Source: Rhizobium sp. SL42
GTDB lineage: Bacteria > Pseudomonadota > Alphaproteobacteria > Rhizobiales > Rhizobiaceae
Direction of reading: 5' to 3'
Assembly: GCF_021729845.1 (NCBI RefSeq)
Contig: NZ_CP063397.1
Span: 2,618,001-2,682,000 of the forward strand
DNA: 64,000 bases
Shown: in pieces, positions 1-8,630 of the stretch
Numbering within the stretch: the stretch's first letter is position 1
How the letters are laid out: every line of letters begins with the position of its first letter
Notes under the pieces: model-generated
Databases searched by the model: none
What the model saw: only the letters and a program-made list of their open reading frames with translations
What the model was told of the DNA's origin: nothing
Program-made: the position numbers and the translations under genes

Positions 1-2
1 CC

Positions 3-605
3 AGCCCGTCCTGGGATGAAGAACTCGAATTCTTCTCGATCAAGGTACAGGACGGTCCGCTGACCCAGCACCTGCAGCGAATCCAGCCGGGTGACAAGGT
101 TCTGATGCGCAAGAAGTCGACCGGCACCCTGGTGCTCGACGCGCTGACGCCGGGCAAGCGGCTTTATATGTTTTCGACCGGTACCGGGATTGCACCATTC
201 GCCAGCCTGATCCGAGACCCGGAAACCTATGAAAAATTCGAGGAAGTCGTCCTCACCCACACCTGCCGCGATGTGGCCGAACTGAAATACGGTTTCGATC
301 TGGTCGAGGAAATCAGGAATCATGAATTCCTGGCGGAACTCGTCGGCGATAAGTTGAAGCACTATGCGACAGTGACGCGCGAAAACTATCCGTTCATGGG
401 CCGTATCACCGACCTGATGGAGAACGGCAAGATGTTTGCCGACCTTGGCGTGCCGGCGCTTGACCCGACGATCGACCGCGGCATGATCTGCGGGTCGACC
501 GCCATGCTGAAGGACACCAAGGCGATCCTGGAAAAGGCGGGCCTGACCGAAGGCGCCAACAACAAGCCGGCCGAATTCGTCATCGAGCGCGCCTTCGTCG
601 GCTGA
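3..605 (+). CDS. fpr: Ferredoxin--NADP+ reductase, 3' part (5' end outside window)
   Basis: The reading frame is open from base 3 and the true start lies before the window. FPR moves electrons between NADPH and ferredoxin or flavodoxin in the cytoplasm, serving redox balance and reductive biosynthesis. The visible part has the NADP-binding lobe: FSTGTGIAPFASLIRDP is the pyrophosphate/nicotinamide loop, and ICGSTAMLKD is the CGS motif of the second NADP contact. The C-terminus ends ERAFVG, the short extension after the FAD-stacking aromatic seen in bacterial subclass I FPRs. A bidirectional hairpin terminator follows immediately. Identification is firm; only completeness is limited. Confidence 0.93.
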   Translation, partial: SPSWDEELEFFSIKVQDGPLTQHLQRIQPGDKVLMRKKSTGTLVLDALTPGKRLYMFSTGTGIAPFASLIRDPETYEKFEEVVLTHTCRDVAELKYGFDLVEEIRNHEFLAELVGDKLKHYATVTRENYPFMGRITDLMENGKMFADLGVPALDPTIDRGMICGSTAMLKDTKAILEKAGLTEGANNKPAEFVIERAFVG

Positions 606-630
606 CCTCGACATATAGTCTCGACTGAAA

Positions 631-654
631 ACGCCCGGCTTGTCCGGGCGTTTT
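631..654. terminator. Rho-independent terminator shared by fpr and the GntR gene
   Basis: A 7-bp perfect stem CGCCCGG / CCGGGCG with a 5-nt loop is flanked by AAAA on the left and TTTT on the right. It can therefore stop transcription from both converging genes. Confidence 0.85.
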
Positions 655-666
655 CAATGGAAGTCG

Positions 667-1290
667 TCAGTTTTCGCTGAGGTAGCCGATCAGATTGGCC
701 GTGGCGCGTTCAGCCTCGACGCTTTTATCCTGCTGGATGGCGTGGATCACCGCGACATGCATCGCCACCGATCGATCCATCTTCTCCGCGGTCGCCGTGC
801 TGTACCACAGCCGCCTCGAATGGGTCTGCAGCGGCGCAAGCGCGGTGGTCAGAAAACAGTTCGGGCAGGCGCTTTCGATCAGCACGTCAAATGCCTTGTC
901 GGCCCGGAGGAAGGCATCAAAGTCGCCCTCGGCGGCCGCGGCCGTCATGGCGGTGGCGCAGTCGGCAAGGGCGGACTTGACCTCGATATTGGCGGATTCG
1001 GCTGCAAGACGCACGGCATATGGTTCGAGGCGTACGCGAACGGCCATGATCGCCCGATGATCATAGGGTTTGATCTCGGAGATCTGCAGTCCGACACGCG
1101 GACGAACCACGATCAACCCCTGCCACTCAAGCTTTTGAATCGCTTCCCTAACGGGAGTTCGCCCGAAACCCGAGGCTTCAATCAGTTCCCTTTCGCTGAC
1201 CGTGGCACCCGGCTTGAGCCTTAGCATGACGATCTGCCGTTCAAGCTCCAGATAGGCGAGGTGGCTTTGCGAGGGGCTTTTGTTCTGCAT
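667..1290 (-). CDS. GntR-family transcriptional regulator (FCD type)
   Basis: 207 aa. The N-terminal winged helix-turn-helix (about residues 10-70) contains the GntR signature: LKPGATVSERELIEASGFGR followed by TPVREAIQKLEWQGL. The rest is a helical FCD ligand-binding domain (about 75-200) with conserved His near the C-terminus (MHVAVIHAI). Such proteins usually repress a nearby catabolic or transport gene until a carboxylated metabolite binds. The start at 1290 is chosen because GGAG lies 6 nt upstream on the minus strand; an earlier in-frame Met at 1341 lies inside likely operator DNA. It converges on fpr and no catabolic gene is adjacent, so the effector cannot be guessed. Confidence 0.85.
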   Translation of the reverse strand: MQNKSPSQSHLAYLELERQIVMLRLKPGATVSERELIEASGFGRTPVREAIQKLEWQGLIVVRPRVGLQISEIKPYDHRAIMAVRVRLEPYAVRLAAESANIEVKSALADCATAMTAAAAEGDFDAFLRADKAFDVLIESACPNCFLTTALAPLQTHSRRLWYSTATAEKMDRSVAMHVAVIHAIQQDKSVEAERATANLIGYLSEN

Positions 1291-1299
1291 GCGCGCTCC

Positions 1300-1359
1300 A
1301 CTGATATACCAAGCTGTCGCATGGCGCAGACAGAATGGCAAGTCAGGCTGATATATCAG
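1300..1359 (-). promoter_or_regulatory. Two operator-like sites upstream of the GntR gene
   Basis: A perfect 12-bp palindrome CTGATATATCAG lies at 1348-1359. A related half-matching site (minus strand TGGTATATCAG) lies at about 1300-1310, directly before the ribosome-binding site. The shared TATATCAG core, A/T-rich in a GC-rich neighbourhood, suggests autoregulation by the GntR protein. This is inference from symmetry and position. Confidence 0.45.
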
Positions 1360-1403
1360 GCCGCCGGTCTGCGCTGGTACCGGCTGGAGCTGGTGCTATG
1401 GCA

Positions 1404-2609
1404 CTATTCGTGCCGCAATGCCTCGATCGGGTTCAACTGTGCTGCACGTCTGGCGGGGAAATAGCCGAAGACCATGCCGATGATTGCCGAGAAGGCGAAG
1501 GCCAACAGCACGATGGACGGGCTGGCGACAAACGGGACAGACATCAGACTGACGGCCGTATAGGCAATCGTCAGCCCCAGCGCGATACCCACCACGCCGC
1601 CAAACACGGAGAGCGTCACCGCTTCGACGAGAAACTGCATCAGCACCTGGCTTTCCACGGCGCCGATCGCCAGGCGGATGCCGATCTCGCGCGTCCGTTC
1701 GGTAACCGAAACCAGCATGATATTCATGATGCCGATACCACCGACCAGCAGTGACACGGCTGCCACGGCTCCGAGCAGGCCGGTCATCAATGTTGTCGTT
1801 CCGGTCAGCGTCGCGGCCATCTGCGTCATGTCGTTGACGCTGAAATCGTCTTCGCGGCCGGAAACGATCTTGCGACGCTCCCTCAGCAACAATTCGACGC
1901 TGGCCTGGACCTTGGAGGTGGAGACGCCGTTTTCTGCCGACAACATGATGCTGGACACGTCTTGCGATCCGCCGATTCGCCGCTGGAACACCTTGAGCGG
2001 CATCATGACCACGTCGTCCTGGTCGCTACCCATGCCGCTCTGGCCTTTTTTCGACAGTGTCCCGATGATCTGGCAGGCGACATTGTCGACGCGGATCGTC
2101 TGCTCGAGCGCCGGCGTTGAGCCGAACAGTTTGGAGCGTACCGTCTCGCCGACAAGGCAGACGGCCTGTCCGCCACGTTCTTCCGAGGCAAGGAAGGTTC
2201 TGCCGGTCGCCAGCGTCCAGTCCTGTGCGACGAGATAGTCGCCAACCGTGCCGATGATCGTTGTTGCCCGGCTTTCGCCGCCGAAGATCACCGTCTGGCT
2301 GGATTGATTGACGCCGGCGACAGCCCGCAATCCGCTGACCTGGTCGCGGATCGCTTCGACGTCGCGTTCGGAGAATTTCTTGGCATCGGCGCTGGCACGG
2401 CCGGGACCGAACTGGCCGGGGCGGACAAACAGGAGATTGGTCCCGAGCTTGGAGATCTCAGACGTCACCTGCGCCGTCGTGCCATTGCCGATGGTCACCA
2501 TGGCGATGACGGCTGCAACACCGATCACGACCCCGAGCACGGTCAGGAACGATCGCAGCAGGTTGCGGGTGATGGCGCGAAGCGCAAGCTTGATCGTCTC
2601 AGTGAACAT
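1404..2609 (-). CDS. MacB-like ABC transporter permease (FtsX/MacB family)
   Basis: 401 aa. This is the membrane subunit of a MacAB-type tripartite pump. One N-terminal membrane helix (about 20-45, LTVLGVVIGVAAVIAMVTIG) is followed by a large periplasmic MacB_PCD domain (about 45-270). Three C-terminal helices follow (about 275-385), and the protein ends with the family signature PARRAAQLNPIEALRHE. In E. coli MacB the ATPase is fused to the permease; here it is the separate upstream gene. ATG at 2609 is chosen because it overlaps the ATPase stop codon by 11 nt and matches the family N-terminus. Substrate unknown; MacAB-like systems export peptides, lipids, siderophores or macrolides. Confidence 0.88.
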   Translation of the reverse strand: MFTETIKLALRAITRNLLRSFLTVLGVVIGVAAVIAMVTIGNGTTAQVTSEISKLGTNLLFVRPGQFGPGRASADAKKFSERDVEAIRDQVSGLRAVAGVNQSSQTVIFGGESRATTIIGTVGDYLVAQDWTLATGRTFLASEERGGQAVCLVGETVRSKLFGSTPALEQTIRVDNVACQIIGTLSKKGQSGMGSDQDDVVMMPLKVFQRRIGGSQDVSSIMLSAENGVSTSKVQASVELLLRERRKIVSGREDDFSVNDMTQMAATLTGTTTLMTGLLGAVAAVSLLVGGIGIMNIMLVSVTERTREIGIRLAIGAVESQVLMQFLVEAVTLSVFGGVVGIALGLTIAYTAVSLMSVPFVASPSIVLLAFAFSAIIGMVFGYFPARRAAQLNPIEALRHE

Positions 2610-3315
2610 CGTCCGCCACCTCCGTTGTCTTGCTGTCGGACTGCAGATGCCCGTCGAGGAAGCGCAGGGTGCGCTTGGCATAGGCCGCGATATCATCCTC
2701 ATGCGTGACCATGATCACTGTGATCCCACGATCCCGGTTCAGCGACGTGATCAGGTCCATGATTTCGCGACTGGTACGGGTGTCGAGATTGCCGGTGGGT
2801 TCATCTGCCAGAAGGATTGCCGGTTTGGTGACAATGGCGCGTGCGATCGCGACGCGTTGCTGCTGTCCGCCGGACAATTCCTGCGTGGTGTGGTTCTCGC
2901 GGCCGGCAAGGCCGACCTGCGCCAGCGCCTCGAGCGCCAGCTTGCGCCTCTCCCGCGCATCCATGCCACGATAGATCAGCGGCAATTCCACATTTTCCAC
3001 AGCCGAGGTACGCGCCAGCAGGTTGAATCCCTGGAAGACGAAGCCGAGCATGTGCCGGCGTAGCAAGGTGTATTGCGATCGGTCGAACCCGGTCGTTTCC
3101 AGCCCCTGGAACAGATAGTTCCCCGAGGTTGGTACGTCGAGAAAGCCGAGAATGTTCATCGCGGTGGACTTTCCAGAGCCCGAAGGCCCCATGATGGCGA
3201 CGAATTCATGTGTCTCGATGGTCAAGTCGAGACTGTCCAGGGCGCGGATGGTTGCTTCGCCACGCCCATAAAGCTTGGAAATCTGGCGAAAATGAATCAG
3301 GGGAGCTGGGGCCAT
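2599..3315 (-). CDS. MacB-like ABC transporter ATP-binding protein
   Basis: 238 aa cytoplasmic ATPase of the LolD/MacB family. Walker [10 protein letters not shown] (about 43-51), the Q-loop region FQGFNLL, signature [15 protein letters not shown] (about 146-160), Walker [13 protein letters not shown] and the switch His in VTHEDD are all present. It sits 8 nt after the adaptor gene and overlaps the permease start by 11 nt, so the three form one operon. It powers the adjacent permease from the cytoplasm and, by family precedent, acts as a mechanotransmission ATPase rather than a classical transporter. Confidence 0.92.
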   Translation of the reverse strand: MAPAPLIHFRQISKLYGRGEATIRALDSLDLTIETHEFVAIMGPSGSGKSTAMNILGFLDVPTSGNYLFQGLETTGFDRSQYTLLRRHMLGFVFQGFNLLARTSAVENVELPLIYRGMDARERRKLALEALAQVGLAGRENHTTQELSGGQQQRVAIARAIVTKPAILLADEPTGNLDTRTSREIMDLITSLNRDRGITVIMVTHEDDIAAYAKRTLRFLDGHLQSDSKTTEVADDVH

Positions 3316-3323
3316 GGGCGTCC

Positions 3324-4607
3324 TCAGCCCTTCTTTTCGGTGGAATCGGTCACCAGTTGATCGCCTTCGGTTATATCGCCTTTCACCAGCACGGTGTTTT
3401 GACCATCGCTTGCGCCGATCTCGACATTGACGGCGGCAGGCACGCCATTGCGCAGGACCCAGACCGTACGTTCGCTGCCCGTTGGTTGGGCCGTGGTTAG
3501 CGACCCCATGCGCGGTGGGCGGAAAAGGCTGAATATGCCGCTGCCGCCGCCTGAGCGGGTGGCGACAGCCGGCGGCGAATAGCGCAGGGCCGCGTTGGGA
3601 ACGAGCAGCGATCCGGAAATCGCCTTCACCACGATATCGGCCGTCGCGGTCATGCCCTGGCGCAGCACCATGTCTTCATTGCGCACCGACAGGATGCCCT
3701 TGTAGGTCACCACATCATTGACGGTCTCCGAAGCGTAGCGGACCGAGGTGATTTCCGCCGGAAATCGTTGATCGGGAAAGGCATCGACGGTGAATGTCGC
3801 CTTTTGTCCGACGGCCACCTGGCCGACATCCGCCTCATCGATCGACACCTGCAGCTCCATCTCCCTGAGATCGCCAGCCAGCGTGAAAAGGGTCGGGGCT
3901 TCGAGTGAGGCCGCGACGGTCGCGCCGGGATCGACGTCCCGTGCGAGAACGATACCGTCGATCGGCGAGACGATGGTCGCCTTGCTCAGCGAAAGCTTCG
4001 ACTGCTCGAGCGTGGCTTCGGCGGACAGAACATTGGCTTCCGCGCTCGCCTTGGTCGCCACCGCGGCCTCATAGCTGAAGAGCGCCGAATCGAGATCCTG
4101 CTGGCTCGATACGCGGCTGGTCACCAGCGCCTTCAACCGGTCGAGGCTTGCCTTGGCAGACAGCCGGTCGGCTTCGGCCTTGGAAACACTGGCTTTTGCA
4201 GCCGCAAGCGCTGCTTCCGAGCCTTTCAGTTCCGCGGTCAGCTTTGCGGTATCGAGCCGTGCCAGCACTTCGCCCTTGGTCACCTGGGTGTTTTCCGCGA
4301 CCAACACCTCGCGGATGGTGCCCGACTGCTCGCTCGATACGTCAACCTGTACCGTCGGCTCGACCGAACCCGTGGCGGTGACCATGACGGTGAGATCGCC
4401 CTTTTTCACTTCGGCCGTGGCATAGGTATAGGACGCCGTGCGCGTCGTCAGCGCATAGATGCCATAGGCAGTGCCGGCGACAAGCATCAGTGTCACGATC
4501 CTGAGGACCCAGCGAGGTTTCTTTCCCCGCGGTGCACCGATCAGTGCCTTCAGCTCATCTGCGTTCAGGCCGGGTTCTTTGGAACTGCTGTCTGTGTCTG
4601 TCGTCAC
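3324..4607 (-). CDS. MacA/HlyD-like periplasmic adaptor (membrane fusion) protein
   Basis: 427 aa. A short cytoplasmic N-terminus is followed by one membrane anchor (about 35-55, VLRIVTLMLVAGTAYGIYAL). Next come a lipoyl/barrel-sandwich domain (TVMVTATGSVEPT ... GTIREVLVAENTQVTKGEVLARL), a long alpha-helical hairpin rich in Ala/Glu/Lys (about 125-200) and beta-barrel and membrane-proximal domains. It links the MacB-like permease to an outer-membrane channel, which is not encoded nearby. The start is a GTG; no good Shine-Dalgarno is visible, so the exact start is uncertain. First gene of the operon; an FNR/FixK-like box lies about 65 nt upstream. Confidence 0.88.
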   Translation of the reverse strand: MTTDTDSSSKEPGLNADELKALIGAPRGKKPRWVLRIVTLMLVAGTAYGIYALTTRTASYTYATAEVKKGDLTVMVTATGSVEPTVQVDVSSEQSGTIREVLVAENTQVTKGEVLARLDTAKLTAELKGSEAALAAAKASVSKAEADRLSAKASLDRLKALVTSRVSSQQDLDSALFSYEAAVATKASAEANVLSAEATLEQSKLSLSKATIVSPIDGIVLARDVDPGATVAASLEAPTLFTLAGDLREMELQVSIDEADVGQVAVGQKATFTVDAFPDQRFPAEITSVRYASETVNDVVTYKGILSVRNEDMVLRQGMTATADIVVKAISGSLLVPNAALRYSPPAVATRSGGGSGIFSLFRPPRMGSLTTAQPTGSERTVWVLRNGVPAAVNVEIGASDGQNTVLVKGDITEGDQLVTDSTEKKG

Positions 4608-4665
4608 GAAGGCACCATTGTCATGTTGTTATGCAGAGAAGTTGCCGGTTCCGGCGATTGCCATC

Positions 4666-4679
4666 TTGATTGAAATCAA
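4666..4679 (-). promoter_or_regulatory. FNR/FixK/FnrN-type box upstream of the macAB-like operon
   Basis: TTGAT-TGAA-ATCAA is a perfect match to the TTGAT-N4-ATCAA recognition sequence of the FNR/FixK/FnrN family. Its centre is about 65 bp before the adaptor start. That fits an activator at about -40 with a 5' leader of about 25 nt. No promoter mapping is available, so the assignment is by pattern and location. Confidence 0.6.
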
Positions 4680-4791
4680 TTGCCGGGCGGCCTGCCGCCA
4701 GTGGTTGCGGTTTTTCCACGGATCGCGGCAAAACCCCAGTGAATATTTGGTAAGAATCGGACGCTGGTGGTTTGCGCTGATCTGCTTGTAT

Positions 4792-5109
4792 TCACATGAA
4801 AATGCTGAGGATGAAGGTCGCGGCAAGGGCGATGCCGACAATGCCGAAAAAGGCGATTATGCCCATTTCTGCCAAGGTCGGATCCTTGCGCATGCGGCGC
4901 AGGGTGCGCTCCAGCCGTGCATCCTCCTGGCGCAGGACCATCTGCGTATCGGCAAGCTCGATAACCGCCGAAATCACCTGCTCGACGTCCCATCCCGCCC
5001 TGACACCCCGATTGACCATGTCCAGAAAGGCATCCTCCATCGCTTCCTGACACTCGATCGGGTGTTCGGGATCTGATCGATCGGTTTTCGGCGAGCGGAT
5101 AGGAGCCAT
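4792..5109 (-). CDS. Unknown protein with one C-terminal membrane segment
   Basis: 105 aa. I do not recognise a named family. Residues 1-25 are polar. A helical stretch follows (AMEDAFLDMVNRGVRAGWD, then a basic amphipathic DARLERTLRRMRKDP). One strong transmembrane segment closes the protein (about 83-103, IIAFFGIVGIALAATFILSI), so it is probably tail-anchored or a C-in small membrane protein. A TTG 21 nt upstream could be an alternative start; ATG at 5109 is preferred. It precedes the macAB-like operon in the same direction but is separated by 184 bp containing the FNR-type box, so it is probably a separate unit. Confidence 0.6.
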   Translation of the reverse strand: MAPIRSPKTDRSDPEHPIECQEAMEDAFLDMVNRGVRAGWDVEQVISAVIELADTQMVLRQEDARLERTLRRMRKDPTLAEMGIIAFFGIVGIALAATFILSIFM

Positions 5110-5304
5110 GGATTTGGACTTCGTGGGCAAAGGGACGCAAAGTGTCTGCGGTTCGAAACACAGTGATCGACCTACACGGCCACGGCGGCGGGGTCCAGCG
5201 GTGAAACGGGGATGCGGCTTGCCGAACGCAACAGCCTGCCGTCGTCATTGCAATGACGCGATTGAAAATGTTGGTTTTATGATCGGCATGGAAAATCTGG
5301 GAAG

Positions 5305-5380
5305 TGGTGAGAGGCGTGGGACTCGAACCCACGACCAGCGCATTAAAAGTGCGCTGCTCTACCAGCTGAGCTAGCCTCTC
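5305..5380 (-). tRNA. tRNA-Lys (anticodon TTT)
   Basis: Minus-strand cloverleaf. The 7-bp acceptor stem is GAGAGGC / GCCTCTC and the D arm is GCTC..GAGC. The anticodon stem GCGCA / TGCGC holds loop CTTTTAA (anticodon TTT), and the T arm is GTGGG-TTCGAGT-CCCAC. Discriminator A and an encoded CCA follow. Length is 76 nt. Confidence 0.97.
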
Positions 5381-5422
5381 ACACCATTTCCATCGCGCGG
5401 CATGTCGACTGAAGACCTGCTT

Positions 5423-5469
5423 GGAGCAGTTTGAAAGTCGGTGCTCAACCAGCTGAGCCACGCTCTTCC
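5423..5469 (-). pseudogene. tRNA-like fragment (5' half only)
   Basis: The minus strand reads a tRNA-like 5' half: acceptor-like GGAAGAGC, then the D-arm GCTCAGCTGGTTGAGC, then CCGACTTTCAAACT where an anticodon arm would be. The anticodon stem does not pair well and no T arm with GGTTCGAATCC follows. It lies about 43 bp upstream of tRNA-Lys. It is probably a decayed or recombination-truncated tRNA gene, not a functional one. Confidence 0.5.
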
Positions 5470-5669
5470 AGGCAGGGTTTGTGCCCCGGCTTTGGAAGTG
5501 CGCGGAACATAGGCAGGCGACTCCATCCGGTCAACCGGAAAAATGCGTTCTCCGCAATGAAAAAGTCCTTTTGTCGCAACGAACGCAAAGGTGATTGGCA
5601 AGGCCCCATTCTGGCGGATAGGAAAGGCGCCAATCCGTTTGGCAAATTACATTCACTGTGGAGCTGCGT

Positions 5670-6416
5670 GTGTCGATCGCCGAGATTTCTTTCGTCAGCG
5701 CGCTTCTGGCGGGAGCTCTGTCCTTTCTTTCGCCCTGCGTTCTGCCTCTGGTGCCGCCCTATCTCTGTTATATGGCCGGTATTTCCGTCGATCAGTTCCG
5801 GGCCGGCGAAGAGACGCAGAATGCCGCCGCCCGCCGGACCGTTTTCCTGACGTCGCTCGTCTTCACGCTTGGTTTTGCGACCGTCTTCGTCGCTCTCGGG
5901 GCAGGCGCCTCGACAATTGGCGGCCTGTTGCGCCAGCACCTCGACCTGCTCGCCAAGATCGGCGGCGCGATCATCATCATCATGGGGCTGAATTTCCTCG
6001 GCGTTTTCCGCCTTGGCTTCCTGTCGTCGGAAATGCGATTCGCCGGCGGCGGCAAGCCGGCAACGCTGTCGGGCGCCTATGTCATGGGCCTTGCCTTTGC
6101 CTTCGGCTGGACGCCGTGCATTGGTCCGGTTCTCGGGGCTATCCTCGGCGTGGCCGCCTCCAAGCAGACGGTTGGCGACGGCGCGCTGCTGCTTGCCATC
6201 TATTCCCTCGGTCTCGCGGTGCCGTTCTGGATTGCAGCGGGTTTCTCCGGTGCCTTCATGCGTTTCCTGGCCCGGTTCCGCCGCCATCTCGGCCTTGTGG
6301 AGAAGGCCATGGGTGGATTGCTGGTGGCGACCGGTCTTGCCTTCATCTTCGGCTACATCTCCGACATGGCGATCTGGTTCCAGCAGACCTTTCCAATCCT
6401 GTCGCAAATCGGCTAA
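5670..6416 (+). CDS. ccdA: Cytochrome c biogenesis protein CcdA (DsbD transmembrane family)
   Basis: 248 aa polytopic inner-membrane protein that passes electrons from cytoplasmic thioredoxin to periplasmic thiol carriers for cytochrome c maturation. About six helices are predicted. The two redox cysteines sit in the expected motifs: LSPCVLPLVPPYLCYMAG in helix 1 and FGWTPCIGPVLGAIL in helix 4. The start is GTG at 5670, because GGAG lies 6 nt upstream; another GTG at 5658 is possible. Single gene between the tRNA region and the AEC transporter gene. Confidence 0.92.
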   Translation: MSIAEISFVSALLAGALSFLSPCVLPLVPPYLCYMAGISVDQFRAGEETQNAAARRTVFLTSLVFTLGFATVFVALGAGASTIGGLLRQHLDLLAKIGGAIIIIMGLNFLGVFRLGFLSSEMRFAGGGKPATLSGAYVMGLAFAFGWTPCIGPVLGAILGVAASKQTVGDGALLLAIYSLGLAVPFWIAAGFSGAFMRFLARFRRHLGLVEKAMGGLLVATGLAFIFGYISDMAIWFQQTFPILSQIG

Positions 6417-6488
6417 GTCCCGATAGCGCGCATGTCCGCTCGGCGCGGCAGGCGCGGCTTGGGCCGCGATAGGAAGAGAGCTTTGCCG

Positions 6489-7451
6489 ATGGCTGACATT
6501 GTCGCGCTGGTGCTGCCGTTTTTCGGGCTGATCCTGATCGGCTACGTTTCCGGCAGGATTGCCGACCACTCCGCCGGTGCGCTCGGCTGGCTGAATTTTT
6601 TCGTGATCTATGTCACATTGCCGGCACTGTTCTTCAAGCTGGTCTCGCGCACGCCCATCGAAGAACTGACACGCGTTGATTTCATCGCCGCGGCGCTGGC
6701 CTCGACCTATACGATTTTCCTGCTGGTCTTTGCCATAGGCCGATATATCCGCGGCAATACGATCGCCGAATGCACCGTGCAGGCGCTAGCCGGGTGTTAT
6801 GGCAATATCGGCTACATGGGCCCCGGCCTCGCTCTGCTTGCCTTTGGCGAGAAGGCCGCCGTTCCGGTGGCACTGGTCTTCTGCTTCGAAAATGCAGCGC
6901 ATTTCATCGCGGCCCCGGCGCTGATGGCCTTTGCCGGCGGCGACCGACGCCCACCCTTGCAACTGGCGCTGGACGTGGCGCGCAAGATCGCCACGCATCC
7001 CTTCATCATCGCCACGCTGATCGGCTTTCTTGCCGCGGCCTTCGCCTTTGAACCGCCCGTCGCGCTACAGCGCCTGATCGACTATCTGGCGCAGGCGGCT
7101 GCGCCCTGTGCGCTCTTTGCCATGGGCGTCACCTTGGCGCTGCGGCCGCTCAAGCGCATCCCGGTCGAGATCGGCTATATCGTGCCAATCAAGCTCGTGC
7201 TGCATCCGATTCTGGTCTATATCGTCTTGAGCTTCGTCGGTAATTTCGACCCGCTTTGGCTCTATACGGCGATCCTGCTTGCCTCGCTGCCGACCGCTAC
7301 CAATGTCTTCGTCATCGGCCAGCAATATGGCATCTGGCAGGAGCGTGCCTCGGCGACAATCCTGATCACCACGGTCATCTCGGTATTTTCCGTGTCCTCG
7401 CTGCTGTTTGCCATCAAGAGCGGCGTCTTACCGCCGGATCTTTTCCCGTAA
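6489..7451 (+). CDS. AEC family transporter (auxin efflux carrier / malonate-type permease)
   Basis: 320 aa, about ten hydrophobic helices in two repeats, the layout of the AEC/MdcF family of the BART superfamily. It starts MADIVALVLPFFGLILIGY, typical of the first helix. ATG at 6489 follows an AGGAAGAG ribosome-binding site. Family members export or import organic acids or auxin-like compounds; the substrate cannot be told from sequence. Its 3' end overlaps the convergent hydroxylase gene by 24 bp. Confidence 0.85.
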   Translation: MADIVALVLPFFGLILIGYVSGRIADHSAGALGWLNFFVIYVTLPALFFKLVSRTPIEELTRVDFIAAALASTYTIFLLVFAIGRYIRGNTIAECTVQALAGCYGNIGYMGPGLALLAFGEKAAVPVALVFCFENAAHFIAAPALMAFAGGDRRPPLQLALDVARKIATHPFIIATLIGFLAAAFAFEPPVALQRLIDYLAQAAAPCALFAMGVTLALRPLKRIPVEIGYIVPIKLVLHPILVYIVLSFVGNFDPLWLYTAILLASLPTATNVFVIGQQYGIWQERASATILITTVISVFSVSSLLFAIKSGVLPPDLFP

Positions 7452-8630
7452 CACCTGCGGCAAGCTTTTCAGCCCGCGGCCGGGTGCCACACCTTCCTGC
7501 ATCACCAGATTGCGCAGTGGCGCAAAGCTTGCCAGCACCTGCAGGCCTGCCGCGCGCATCATCTGCACCGGCAGCAGCCCCGAAAGCAGCGAGCGGTTCA
7601 AAAGGTCGACGCTGACGGTGCGGCTGGAAATATCGAGCCGCCGTTTGCGGTCGAAGCGATCGCCGGCTGAGGATGTGATCTGATCGCCGCGGCGGTCGAT
7701 CAGGATGTCTTCAAGTGCTGCGATATCACGAAGACTGAGATTGAGCCCCTGTGCACCGATCGGCGGGAAGGCATGACCTGCTTCGCCGATAAAGGCGGCG
7801 CGACCGCGTCCGTAGTGGTTGGCCGTCATGCCCGACAGCGGCCACGCCTGTACGCCGTCCTCGACGGTCACCTTTCCGAGCAGCGACTGCATCCGGCTTT
7901 CCACCTCGCCCGACAGACGTGCCGGATCGAGTTCGATCAGTCGTTCAGCTTCTGCAGGTGCAACAACCCAGACTAGGCTGGAGCGCATGCCGGGCAGGGG
8001 GACTTGGGTAAACGGACCCGATTCCGTGTGGAATTCCGTCGAGGTATTCTGGTGCGGCAGCGTATGGGCGAAATTCAGCACCACCGCTGTCTGGGGATAG
8101 GACCAGGTCTTCACCCCGACACCCGCGCTGTCGCGGGTTTTTGATTGACGTCCATCGGCGCCGATGACGAAGTCCGCCGTGAGGATCTCGTCGTTCGGGA
8201 GCCGGATGGTGACAAGGTCCTCAGCAATCTCGATCGAACCGGCAGCAACCGAAAAGCGCTCGATCAATGGTTCCGTCGCGACGGCCTGCGAAAGCGCGGT
8301 AACCAGCGCGGCATTCGGAATGTTGAAGCCGAAGGCCGGCAGGTCGATTTCGGCGCTGCGAAAGGCAACCGTCGGTGCGCGCAGCAGCCGTTTTGTCCCG
8401 TCGATGATCTGCATCGTCGACAGTGCTGCCGCTTTGGTTCGCAACTCGTTCCAGAGGCCGAGCCGCTCCATCATTTCCAGCGATTGATGCATCAGGGCGG
8501 TGGTGCGCCGGTCGGAACCATCCGGCTGCGGGCCGATCAGCGCCACGCGCCGACCGCCGCGTGCCATGGCGATGGCTGAAATCTGGCCGGCGGGGCCGGC
8601 ACCGATGATGGCGATATCGTAGTGCTTCAT
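7428..8630 (-). CDS. UbiH/UbiF/COQ6-family FAD-dependent monooxygenase
   Basis: 400 aa flavoprotein hydroxylase, most likely acting on the ubiquinone ring precursor at the membrane surface. All three family motifs are visible: N-terminal Rossmann GAGPAGQISAIAMARGG (about 9-25), the DG motif GADGRQSKTRDSAG (about 155) and the GD-type motif GEAGHAFPPIGAQGLNLSLRD (about 285). The start at 8630 (MKHYDIAIIGAG) is preferred over an upstream Met because it begins directly at the beta-strand. Which ring position it hydroxylates (UbiH, UbiF or UbiL role) is undetermined. Confidence 0.87.
   Translation of the reverse strand: MKHYDIAIIGAGPAGQISAIAMARGGRRVALIGPQPDGSDRRTTALMHQSLEMMERLGLWNELRTKAAALSTMQIIDGTKRLLRAPTVAFRSAEIDLPAFGFNIPNAALVTALSQAVATEPLIERFSVAAGSIEIAEDLVTIRLPNDEILTADFVIGADGRQSKTRDSAGVGVKTWSYPQTAVVLNFAHTLPHQNTSTEFHTESGPFTQVPLPGMRSSLVWVVAPAEAERLIELDPARLSGEVESRMQSLLGKVTVEDGVQAWPLSGMTANHYGRGRAAFIGEAGHAFPPIGAQGLNLSLRDIAALEDILIDRRGDQITSSAGDRFDRKRRLDISSRTVSVDLLNRSLLSGLLPVQMMRAAGLQVLASFAPLRNLVMQEGVAPGRGLKSLPQVLREKIRR

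Noticed and set aside
4676..5461. 261-codon minus-strand ORF crossing tRNA-Lys
   Set aside because: Its N-terminal part (AQLVEHRLSN, AQLVEQRTFN, VVGSSPTPL) is a translation of the tRNA gene and the tRNA-like fragment, a well-known artefact.
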